From assembly GCF_003719195.1 (NCBI RefSeq), contig NZ_CP024996.1, forward strand, positions 2,666,001-2,730,000: a stretch of DNA of 64,000 nucleotides, given 5' to 3'. Position 1 is the first letter of the stretch; every line of letters starts with the position of its first letter. Below are positions 40,321 through 49,200 of this stretch, piece after piece. Position numbers and translations under genes: made by a program. The stretch comes from Herbaspirillum rubrisubalbicans (GTDB taxonomy: Bacteria; Pseudomonadota; Gammaproteobacteria; Burkholderiales; Burkholderiaceae_D). The notes below the pieces were generated by a model. That model ran no database searches. It was given only the letters and a program-made list of their open reading frames with translations, and was not told the origin of the DNA.

Positions 40321-40437
40321 TCCGTTCTCCCGCTCGCTGTCTTGAGCAGGATTGTGGTCTAAACATGGGTCAACTTAGGATGCAAATTTCTTGTTATGGA
40401 GTGAACCCCTCGGGCTGGACCAAGGTTGGTCGAGAAA

Positions 40438-41238
40438 CTAAGCCGCTTGCCGAGCAAGTTGTGCTTCGAACTGGTTAGGTGATTGATAGCCCAGCGCCGA
40501 GTGCATACGCCGTTCGTTGTAAATCTCTTCGATGAAGTATGGCAGTCTCGCTGCCACGTCGTCGAATTTCTCATATCCGGCCAGATAAACCTCTTCGACC
40601 TTAAGCGTCTTCATGAAGCTCTCCGCCTGGGCGTTGTGATATGGATTGGCTGGAGCACTCATCGATCCTATCAGACCAAATTCCTCCAAAGAATCCCGGT
40701 ATAAGGCACTGGCATATTGACACCCACGATCCGTATGGTGAATGCAGGTGCCTGGCGCCGGCTTGCGAATTCTGTAGGCGGCCGTCAGCGCGGCCAGGGC
40801 CAAAGGCGTGTCGATCCGCTTAGATAAAGCGTAGCCGATTACCTTGCGGCTGCAAGCATCCAAAACAACGGCCAGGTAGATAAAGCCGGATGCTATTCGG
40901 ATGTAGGTGATATCGGCAACCCAGACACGATCTGGCTCCGTTGGAATGATGTTCTGATAGTGATTAGGAAAGACGGCGACGTCAGTTTCAGAGCCGGCCA
41001 CTGGCTTGAACCTGCGCCGATGATGGCCGTATACCTCGTGCTCACGCATGATCCTGGCTACGCGCTTGTGATTGACCACATGCCCGCGTGCCCTCAATTC
41101 CAATGTGATTCGACGATAGCCATAGCCAGGGAATACATCGTGGATGTCTTCTATCAGATGGGCCAACTCAGCATCACCGAGTGCGGCAGTAGCCGGCTTG
41201 GGCTGATAATAGTAGCTGCTACGCGGCAGATCGATCAT
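40438..41238 (-). CDS. IS3-family transposase OrfB (DDE)
   Basis: 266 residues with the retroviral-integrase-type catalytic core: Asp in VWVADITYI, Asp in HHTDRGCQY and Glu in NAQAESFMKTLK. An HTH_21-like N-terminal part (YGYRRITLELRARG) precedes it. Its start overlaps the end of orfA (ATGA), so it is made by coupling or as a frameshifted OrfAB fusion, which is the active transposase in this family. All three catalytic residues are present and the frame is intact. Confidence 0.92.
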   Translation of the reverse strand: MIDLPRSSYYYQPKPATAALGDAELAHLIEDIHDVFPGYGYRRITLELRARGHVVNHKRVARIMREHEVYGHHRRRFKPVAGSETDVAVFPNHYQNIIPTEPDRVWVADITYIRIASGFIYLAVVLDACSRKVIGYALSKRIDTPLALAALTAAYRIRKPAPGTCIHHTDRGCQYASALYRDSLEEFGLIGSMSAPANPYHNAQAESFMKTLKVEEVYLAGYEKFDDVAARLPYFIEEIYNERRMHSALGYQSPNQFEAQLARQAA

Positions 41239-41597
41239 TTGGCATCCTCGTCGGATGGAGCAGGCTTGGGGCCGCTGACGATCGATGAGTTCTCGTTGTT
41301 GCTGACGAGTCGTAACCGTGGCGTTTTTTTAAGGAGATCTAACTCCATCGTCAGCTGGCCTACCTTCCGTTCCAACGCGGCAATATGTGCCTCGTACTCT
41401 GCAACCGTCGACGCAGCAGCATCTTCTGCATCCAGCTCACCGCGATCAAACTGCCCTAGCCACATCTGCATGAGATTGGCCGACAAGTTATGAGTCTTGA
41501 GTGCCTCGCGTCGACCAATTTTGCCGCTGCGGATATCGCTGCATATCTGTATCTTGAATTGCGGGCTGTGCCGCCGATATGGACCTCGTGATGCCAT
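41235..41597 (-). CDS. IS3-family transposase OrfA
   Basis: 120 residues from ATG at 41597, preceded on its strand by a strong AGGAGGAG site. It has an N-terminal helix-turn-helix (FKIQICSDIRSGKIGRREAL) and a following coiled-coil (HIAALERKVGQLTMELDLLK), the usual OrfA plan for binding the element ends and multimerising. The frame is open for 13 codons before this ATG, but the ribosome site decides the start. Confidence 0.88.
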   Translation of the reverse strand: MASRGPYRRHSPQFKIQICSDIRSGKIGRREALKTHNLSANLMQMWLGQFDRGELDAEDAAASTVAEYEAHIAALERKVGQLTMELDLLKKTPRLRLVSNNENSSIVSGPKPAPSDEDAK

Positions 41598-41708
41598 GAT
41601 GTCGCTCCTCCTGAGAAGGCTCGACAAGCGTATCACTTCATCTCCTGGCCTTGGTCCAGCCCGAGGGGTTCACTCCATTAATGGGACAGTTTTCGATGCA
41701 ATTCAACA
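41470..41708. repeat. Inverted repeat, left copy (IS3 end plus flank)
   Basis: About 235 bases repeated in opposite orientation at 50412-50645. The match covers the start of orfA, the leader, the terminal repeat and about 30 bases beyond the IS end (CAGTTTTCGATGCAATTCAA in both copies). Together the two copies bracket the four-gene operon at 41972-50399. Confidence 0.85.
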
Positions 41709-41971
41709 GAATATGTGCTTGCTGCAGAGGAAGCGTAGCGGGAAAAGACCTTAGGACCTGATTATCCAAAGAATCTCAAAGAAAAATCATGCCATTTTTC
41801 CTGCAAGATCTAGGGGCACTAGGCCTTTTCGATGTTTGATTGTTTTAGAGTGGCAATATTTTCTGGCATTGCGCCCAACTCTATGCATATACGACGTAGT
41901 TAACCGTTAAAATACCGAAAAATTGTCGGCTTTGGGGATACTTTGGCTTGGCGAATATAAAGGGGGAGCTT

Positions 41972-43102
41972 GTGAGCGAAAAAATTCTTTTCATCCACGG
42001 AACTGGAGTTCGAACTGTAGCTTTTGAGCGGTCATTGGAGCTAATTGCAAGCAAGGTTCAAGCTTATCTTCCTCGCTATGAAATAGTGGGTTGCAATTGG
42101 GGCGATCTCTTCGGTGCTCGCTTGAATTCTCAGGGACTGTCAATTCCTGGCTATGTTAACGGAAGTGCAGCGCCTGCGGCAATCGAGGCAGCAGCCATGG
42201 CCCGCTGGACGCTATTGGCAGAAGATCCGTTGCTCGAATTACGTGTCACTGACTTGCCAAAGCCACTCGGTGGTTCGCGGGGGCCTGCAGTGTGGGACAT
42301 GCTCGTAGCAGCAGGTGCCGCGGAAACGCCACTTAAAATCTTGAAGAATTGGCAGCTAGCCGACCTGTGGCCAGGTTTTATTGCTGATCTTGCTGCCGAC
42401 GTCGCATGGAGTGGGACATTCCAAACACTTGGCGGAACAGAGGGGCAACTATCGGCTCTAGTGTCTCGCGCGGTAGTGGCTGCGTTTACTGCTTGGTTGC
42501 GCGAGTCCGCCCTACCAGGCATGACAGGAGAACAGCGCGACCAACTGGTGGCGGCCCTGCAGTCGCAATTTGGTGGGGCCGGTCTCGGTGTGAAAGATTG
42601 GTTCCTAGGCAAGGTCACCAACTTCATGGTTCCGCGACGTGGCGCACTGTCCGATGCGAGTGGCGCACCGCTCGGAGATATCCTGCGTTATCAAGCCCGC
42701 GGTGAGACGTTGCGAAACTTCATTGGTGAACGCGTCAAGCACACTGGTGCAAGCGTTATTCTTGCGCACAGCCTAGGAGGTGTTGCAGCCGTGGATTGGC
42801 TTGCCAGCGACAATCGGAACTTAGCAGCCTTGATAACGGTGGGTTCTCAGGCTCCTTTCTTCTATGAAATTGATGCGCTGGCATCCCGTCCTTACGGTGC
42901 CGGATTGCCTGATTTTTTCCCACGGCGCTGGCTCAATTTTTACGACCCTCGCGACTTTCTCTCGTATGCCGGGCAGACGCTTTTCAAAGGATTCGCACAT
43001 GACGTCAAGGTCGATAACGGACAGCCATTTCCCGAGTCGCACAGTGCGTATTGGCATAACGATGCAGAAGTCTGGGCCGAAATTGACCGTTTCCTACCTT
43101 GA
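41972..43102 (+). CDS. Alpha/beta hydrolase, first gene of the predicted conflict operon
   Basis: A 376-residue protein. It opens with the beta-strand/oxyanion motif KILFIHGTGVR and has a nucleophile elbow AHSLGG with Ser267; YDPRDFLSY and ESHSAYWHN near the end are candidates for the acid and the histidine. The fold suggests a lipase, esterase or other Ser hydrolase; the substrate is unknown. I use GTG 41972, preceded by GGGGGAG at 41962-41968; the frame is open from TTG 41948. It leads a tight operon with a caspase-like protein, a MoxR ATPase and an SAV_2336-type protein. In such systems the hydrolase may be an effector that attacks lipids or acts on a signal. This role is inference. Confidence 0.75.
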   Translation: MSEKILFIHGTGVRTVAFERSLELIASKVQAYLPRYEIVGCNWGDLFGARLNSQGLSIPGYVNGSAAPAAIEAAAMARWTLLAEDPLLELRVTDLPKPLGGSRGPAVWDMLVAAGAAETPLKILKNWQLADLWPGFIADLAADVAWSGTFQTLGGTEGQLSALVSRAVVAAFTAWLRESALPGMTGEQRDQLVAALQSQFGGAGLGVKDWFLGKVTNFMVPRRGALSDASGAPLGDILRYQARGETLRNFIGERVKHTGASVILAHSLGGVAAVDWLASDNRNLAALITVGSQAPFFYEIDALASRPYGAGLPDFFPRRWLNFYDPRDFLSYAGQTLFKGFAHDVKVDNGQPFPESHSAYWHNDAEVWAEIDRFLP

Positions 43103-43174
43103 TTTTCTTCTTGGAACACTGCCTACCTACATTCGGAGTCCGAAGTGGGGATATGCATTTCGGGAAGCGACTAT

Positions 43175-45256
43175 ATGACCACCTTTGTATGGATCGTCGC
43201 CGTCGAACGCTATGGGCCGGTCGGCATTGCTAACAACGGACTCGATATCCCATCACCAATTGGTGAGAGGGCTCTTTCACTCGCTCGCTCGATTGCAGAA
43301 CGTGATCCCTTAGCACATATTGTCCTGAGCTACTCACTTCCCACTACCCCTAGCTACAACGAACAAATCGAACAGCTTTCAGGAAGAATCTCGCAAACCG
43401 GCGCCACTCAGCAGGAGCTGCAGAACGCGCTGCTTGAACTCGAAGGAGACGGAACACTGCTAATTTACTGGGTAGGTCATGGCATCATGGTTAGCAACGA
43501 ACGAATGCTACTGTGTGCCGATTCTCGCGATCTCTCGAATCTGCGCGCAATCGATGTCGACTCACTCCTTACACGTCTACGCAGCGATGTCTTCCCTCGG
43601 TGCCAGATTGGATTCTTCGATGCCTGTGCACAGGTCGTCCAGGCCTCTGAAGTGCTTCGATTTGAAGGCCCAGGAGATATACCGACGGAGCAATATTTCT
43701 ATTTCTCCGCGGCCGCAGCAGAGGTGGTAGCGGCCAGCACTAGCACGTCTGGATTCTCGGGTAGCGTAATCGACCTACTCATTGACTCACAGCGGGAGTT
43801 TCCACCTCAGCCGGCTCCTTTATTTGCGGAACTGCAGCGCCGCTTGGATCAATCGCCCCTATCCACTCGTGCGTTTCTGCTGCAACGAACCACTGGATCC
43901 GGCGATATGTGGGATTACTTGGGGGGAGAGAGAGAGAATGTATCGAGATCCTTCGCGCGTGCCGCACGCTGCAGTCTTCGGGAGTTCGACTACCTGCGCA
44001 GTGCAATTGCTAATAGCGTCGTTGATAATCAGCGGCTCTGTGATGCCTTGCGGCACAATAGCATGGACGCCTTGTTGAATGAATTGAATCAAGTGGGCAG
44101 CCAGACTCCGCGGGTTCACGGACAAGTTCTGCACGATGCCTGGCAGCGTTTGCAGCTAGCACGCGAACTTGAATCCTTATGCCAACGTATCGGCCTGTCA
44201 TGGAGCGATTGGCAGGAGCTTTGTCAACAGATCGTTGCGATCGATAACTTAGATGCGTTATCGTCGGACAGCCTGGCTAGCCTTTTGGTGGGCTTATTGG
44301 ATCAAATGAATTTGGAGCGGGGACTAGATTCTTGCATCCGGCTGCTGGCACTGGCGGCACGGCGGGCCCGTTCCAAAGTACCTGCTAATGCGCGAGATTT
44401 CGAAGCGCAAGCGCGTGGTATGGCGCAGCTAGCCCCCCGCTGGGATGGCGCGGTAGCGAGTTTGCCAAGAATGGACGGACCGGTATTCTTGTTGCTTGGG
44501 CTGCAATACGCCGAGGCTACTAAGGTATTGTCGCTTGCCGGGTCGTGGTTATATCAGGACGATGAAATTGATCCATCTTGGCAAGTTTCATCGAATGCCG
44601 AAAGGTTAATTGAACAAATCAATGAATTAATTCAGATAGCCAAGATCAAGTATCGTCGCCAACTGATTGTGGAGTTACTTGCGCCGAATGACCTGCTGTG
44701 CAGTCCACGCGAACTGTTCGAATTAGTGGATAACGAATTGGGCACCAGCACATGGCTCGAAGCCCAGTGTGCCTTGGTCCTTCGTTGGCATGACCGAATG
44801 AAAGGGCCTCCTCGTTTTCAACCTGGTAACTGGCTACAACAGTCGGAGATTAAATTAAATTATGTCGCCACCAACCCAGATCTCGATATTGATTGGCCTA
44901 ACGAGCTACAGCGTGGGCACATTGTTGGCCTGCCATTCCCGGGGCCATCGCTTGTAGAGCCAAACCGCAATAGGTCATCGTTCTTTGGTGCTCTTCTGAA
45001 GGGGGATCCGTGGATGTGCTGGCCTCGCATTGAGCCTAGCGAACCGAGCAAATTCAAGCAAAAAGTACGCGAGTTCATCCAACACCACGGAGTAAGTCAA
45101 GCAACGCGGCCTTATATTCTCGCCGAAGCATTACGCCAAGAGCGCAGCAACGACCAAGATCCCGTTCTGTGCAGTCTCTGGCTGTTCATAGATGATCCCA
45201 GCCGCAATCCTTACGGGTGGAATTTTACGGAAACAACTCAGAGGACGATATCATGA
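43175..45256 (+). CDS. Caspase-like peptidase fused to VMAP-C-like domain
   Basis: A 693-residue protein from ATG 43175, with GGGAAG seven bases upstream. Residues about 1-225 resemble peptidase C14: the catalytic dyad is visible as YWVGHG (His102) and GFFDACAQ (Cys151). A helical middle follows (LREFDYLRSAIANSV onwards), possibly an effector-associated domain. The last 200 or so residues match the vWA-MoxR-associated protein C-terminal domain, with RRQLIVELLAPNDLL, GPPRFQPGNW, LLKGDPWMCWPR and a closing LWLFIDDPSRNP. In these systems VMAP is one of three core components and the N-terminal domain is the effector or its activator. It overlaps the MoxR gene by ATGA. The VMAP-C call is by eye. 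Confidence 0.78.
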   Translation: MTTFVWIVAVERYGPVGIANNGLDIPSPIGERALSLARSIAERDPLAHIVLSYSLPTTPSYNEQIEQLSGRISQTGATQQELQNALLELEGDGTLLIYWVGHGIMVSNERMLLCADSRDLSNLRAIDVDSLLTRLRSDVFPRCQIGFFDACAQVVQASEVLRFEGPGDIPTEQYFYFSAAAAEVVAASTSTSGFSGSVIDLLIDSQREFPPQPAPLFAELQRRLDQSPLSTRAFLLQRTTGSGDMWDYLGGERENVSRSFARAARCSLREFDYLRSAIANSVVDNQRLCDALRHNSMDALLNELNQVGSQTPRVHGQVLHDAWQRLQLARELESLCQRIGLSWSDWQELCQQIVAIDNLDALSSDSLASLLVGLLDQMNLERGLDSCIRLLALAARRARSKVPANARDFEAQARGMAQLAPRWDGAVASLPRMDGPVFLLLGLQYAEATKVLSLAGSWLYQDDEIDPSWQVSSNAERLIEQINELIQIAKIKYRRQLIVELLAPNDLLCSPRELFELVDNELGTSTWLEAQCALVLRWHDRMKGPPRFQPGNWLQQSEIKLNYVATNPDLDIDWPNELQRGHIVGLPFPGPSLVEPNRNRSSFFGALLKGDPWMCWPRIEPSEPSKFKQKVREFIQHHGVSQATRPYILAEALRQERSNDQDPVLCSLWLFIDDPSRNPYGWNFTETTQRTIS

Positions 45257-46215
45257 CGAACTGGAAAATCTACGACCCGCTGTCCCCCCCCGTTGGACAG
45301 AGGATCTCGTTGCCACCTGCTCCACCTTGGCGCCAGCCAGGTCAAAAGCGAGAGGCTGTCCTTGCACGGACTTTCAAAGCAGATCCGGAAGTCGTCGATG
45401 CGGTCAACACCGCGCTTTATCTTCGGCGACCGCTGCTACTAACAGGCAGACCAGGCACCGGAAAAAGCTCGCTTGCACATTCTGTAGCACATCAGCTAGG
45501 CCTCGGTTCGGTAATTGAATGGGCAGTCAACTCTCGGTCGACGCTACAAGAGGGGCTGTATCAATACGATGCACTTGCACGTCTACAATATATACAGCAA
45601 GCGAGCGCCCGATCGGGGGCTGGTGTGCAAGCTGAGAAAGCTGAAGAACTTGGCATGTTTCTGACGCTTGGCCCACTTGGCACCGCGCTCGCATCCCCAA
45701 ATGCGCCGCGAGCACTATTGGTCGACGAAATCGACAAAAGTGATGTCGACTTACCGAATGATCTGTTGAACGTACTCGATACAGGTCATTTTGTGATTCC
45801 TGAACTTAAGCGTGCCGCTGCACGTCACCCAAAGGTGAGGATTCCGGCACGGGGCGAAGAGATCGATGTGCATCTGGGAGAGATTACCTTCACAGAGTAT
45901 CCTTTCATAGTCATGACTAGCAATGGGGAGCGTGATTTTCCGGCTCCGTTCCTTCGGCGATGCGTGCAGTGCCAGATCCGAGAACCGAATGAGAGCGAGT
46001 TGCAAGGTATTGTTGAAGCTCACTTCGACGGCCTGTTATTGGGCGAGAATGTGGAGTCGATTATTTCGGATTTCGTGAAAATGCGAAATACCGCGACGTT
46101 GGCGACTGACCAGTTACTCAATGCCGTGCATCTGCTGCTCTCGTCCGATAAGCTCCAATCGGACGCCGATCGCAAGCGCATGCTCTTTACTGTGTTTCAG
46201 GAACTGGACGGATGA
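45253..46215 (+). CDS. MoxR-type AAA+ ATPase
   Basis: 320 residues from ATG 45253, overlapping the previous stop, with GAGGA at 45241-45245. Walker A is GRPGTGKSS (Lys71), Walker B is ALLVDEIDKSD (Asp158, Glu159), sensor 1 is MTSNGERDF, and PFLRRCV supplies the arginine finger. The spacing matches MoxR ATPases, which work with vWA-domain partners to remodel client proteins. Its neighbours (VMAP-like and SAV_2336 proteins) are the partners expected of a ternary conflict system, in which ATP hydrolysis would set a threshold for firing the effector. Its own stop overlaps the next start by ATGA. Confidence 0.9.
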   Translation: MTNWKIYDPLSPPVGQRISLPPAPPWRQPGQKREAVLARTFKADPEVVDAVNTALYLRRPLLLTGRPGTGKSSLAHSVAHQLGLGSVIEWAVNSRSTLQEGLYQYDALARLQYIQQASARSGAGVQAEKAEELGMFLTLGPLGTALASPNAPRALLVDEIDKSDVDLPNDLLNVLDTGHFVIPELKRAAARHPKVRIPARGEEIDVHLGEITFTEYPFIVMTSNGERDFPAPFLRRCVQCQIREPNESELQGIVEAHFDGLLLGENVESIISDFVKMRNTATLATDQLLNAVHLLLSSDKLQSDADRKRMLFTVFQELDG

Positions 46216-49200
46216 ACTCCTCCTCCGCAGCCAGGCTGTGTCGGAAGCATTTACTCGCGCTGGGAGTAGTGGCCCCCGACGCGGACACGCTGGCCGACGT
46301 TGTCTGGCTGGGTCTGCAGTTGGCGCTACGGGGCGCGGCCAAGCCGGATGAGACAGTCATGTCTGAGAGTTCCAGCAGCACTCAACTTGCGCAGAAAGCA
46401 CACGCCGTAGACGAGTCTCTTGATGACTCTCAGATGGAGCAGGGCACCACGGCCGACAACGAGAAGAGTGATTCGGTAGTTCCAATCTATCCGTCGTATT
46501 TCACGCACCCTTTCGGTAAGATCGGGGCGTCGCGGATCAATATCCCGGCCGGGGATGCGCTCCCACAGCGACTGTTCCTAGAACGAGCCCTGAAGCCGTT
46601 CAAGCGTCGCCTTTTGTCGTCCCAACAAACAGAACTCGACCCGATTGCAACCGCTGAGGCGAGTGCCGAATGGCGCTCGATAACACCAGTCTATCGGCCG
46701 TCGCTAGAACGCTGGTTTGAAGTTGCAATCCTAGCTGAGGCTAGTGATGCAATGCATGTCTGGGACGCCACGCTACTGGAATTACAGCGTATGTTGGCGA
46801 GGCATGGAGCATTCCGGCGCGTACGCCTGTGGCGCTACGCAATGCGTAAGAACGCCTTGATTTTGAAGACACCCAGCTCTACGGAGTCGACACCGAAGAT
46901 TCTAATAGACCCGCAGGGGAGGCGGTTATGCTGGTTCGTCACGACCGGCACGTCCCCCCTCTGGCAGCACGCAGCTTTAACAGATCTAGTGGCAGCACTC
47001 GGACGTTGTGGACCGACAGCGATCGTGCAACTGATGCCACATCATACTTGGCCTCACACACTCCTTGGCGACGCAAGCGAAGAAGTCCTTGCGCATGCAC
47101 CTGGTATTCCTACGGGACGCCTGCGGCTACGCAATCCATTTACTGGCGAGATCGAGCCTGCGCGGGATGCGCTAACCGTGCCGGTGACGAGCTTGGAGCC
47201 TGCCCGGCTTGAAACCTGGGCACGCTTTTCGATGGCTTCACGTCGGGTTCCTCATGCAGCTATCCGCCTAGAAACTGCATCGCAGCCAATAGAATCAAAT
47301 ATAAAAGCTGTATCAGCCCGCCAGCGCATCGTCGCATTTCGCGCGATCGCTTCGTCTTCCGCATTTCAACTGCTGCGCCTTCTCTCTGGTATGCCACTTA
47401 GCCTGCCGGTGATGCGCTTGATGCAAATGGGTATGCCAGAAAGGGCTCAATTCCATCTGGCGGAGGTCTTGCTGAGCGGGCTGATTGAACGGATAACACC
47501 ACCGAATGCGGACCTTCCGGCGGACTTAATTGAATACGATTTCGTGCCCGGTATCCGAGAAGAGTTACTCGACAGCTTGACATTAAGTGAAGGCAATCAC
47601 ATCACTGAATCAGTGTCAAAAATTGCCGAACAAGCGCGTCGCTTTGTGGAGACATACGTAGGTAGTGCGAATACCACCTTTCCTGCGCTAGTTTCTGACT
47701 CAATGGGTGATGAGCTACTTCTGGAGCAGGCAAGGTCCTTCCTCAGCGTTAGCCAAAACCTCTGGTCGGTGCTTGCCAAGGGACTTCCGCGATCGAACGG
47801 AAGTGAAAATGCCGAAATGACAACAGCATTGTCCTCAACGGGTCAGCACGAAGCTGAGTTCTACTTCTTATCCGAAAACGAAGTTAAGGAATATGTCTTG
47901 AGTACAGGCGCTGTCGAGCTTGGCTCTTCGGAACTGCGATGCCTGCTGTTTTTCGCTACCGACAAGCAACACAGCTGGCTCGTGGCATCTAACCATGCAA
48001 TGGTCTTTGTCCTAGACGACGTCGAGACTAGGCGTGTTGCACGTCAGATACAGCGCACGAGCAGCTGGCTTGATGCACTTCCAGTAATGCCGAAGCAGAA
48101 TTCACTAGGTGAGTCGGTGGTGAATTTCGGCGCGTCTAATACGTCGGACTGGTATTACAGTCCAACTCTGTTTCCTTCTCCGCGCACCTTGGAGCAGGCC
48201 GTCATTGCTATGGTTCCAGGCGGTCAAAACGGAGCACTAGTCCAGCTACGCGGCCTAGCACTTGAATACGATAAGATACGCGCGAGCGCCAGACCAAGCC
48301 CTGATAGGACTGAATCAATGCAAAACATCGTGGACCAGATAGCCGCCGTGCCGCCTATTCTGGAACCCGATATAACACTGGCCACTCAGAGCAGCTCAGC
48401 TGGAAACCAACTAGTAGCGATCGTTGCTCTTCAGCATAGATTCGACCCAGCCCACATTGGGTGGCTCTTCAATTGCATTGCCGGCGATCAAGCTTTCCTA
48501 GCCTTCCAAGCAGGGCTAACACTTCATCGAGCCGCGCCTACATTTTCGGAGCAAGAGCAAGCCCAGATATACGACATGTCAGTTGATACGAAACGCCGGC
48601 TACAAGCAGCTGGTCGTGATGACCCTGACGTGCACTACTTGCTCGACGAGCTCGCGGCACGACCAAGTGTAAGGCACTCTTCCGTTAACGACGACGAAGC
48701 TAAGCGAATTCTGGTCAGCTTAACTGGCTCGGGGCTCGCCGAATATCGTGTGCAAGCGTTGCAGTTGCTGGAAGGCCTCGGTCATGAGATTTTGAATGAG
48801 CCCCCTATAGAGTCACACCCCAATACCCCGACAAGGCTTGATCAGTTCGAATTGTGCGACATAGTTCTGTTGCTCGTCGGGACATACAATGAGTCTGTGC
48901 AGGCAGCTCAAAATTCAGATCCGAACAAAGTTCTGCACGTCGAACTCGAGTACCAGACGGCACTTCGACTTCGCAAGCCGATCATGGTATTCATGCTTAA
49001 GGATGAGTCATTTTCTGGCGATCCGTATAAGAGCGAGCCTGACCGGATGGAGCGTTTCCGCCAAGGGCTGCTGAGAGATCGGGCAGTGATTATGGTGCAT
49101 TCTCCTGATGAATTCGAACGATCACTACGTCGCGCCTTAGAAGAATACTCCACAACTGCCTCTATGGAATCGGCACAGGTATTGCCGCATCTCAATCATG

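Larger units (their letters stand above)
40397..41677 (-). mobile_element. Intact IS3-family insertion sequence (1281 bp)
   Basis: Bounded by perfect 29-base terminal inverted repeats at 40397-40425 and 41649-41677, beginning TGGAGTGAACCCC. The three-base sequence TTA lies directly outside both ends (40394-40396 and 41678-41680), a fitting target duplication. It carries overlapping orfA and orfB on the minus strand and looks complete. A broken, inverted copy of its left portion lies at 50441-50645. Confidence 0.92.
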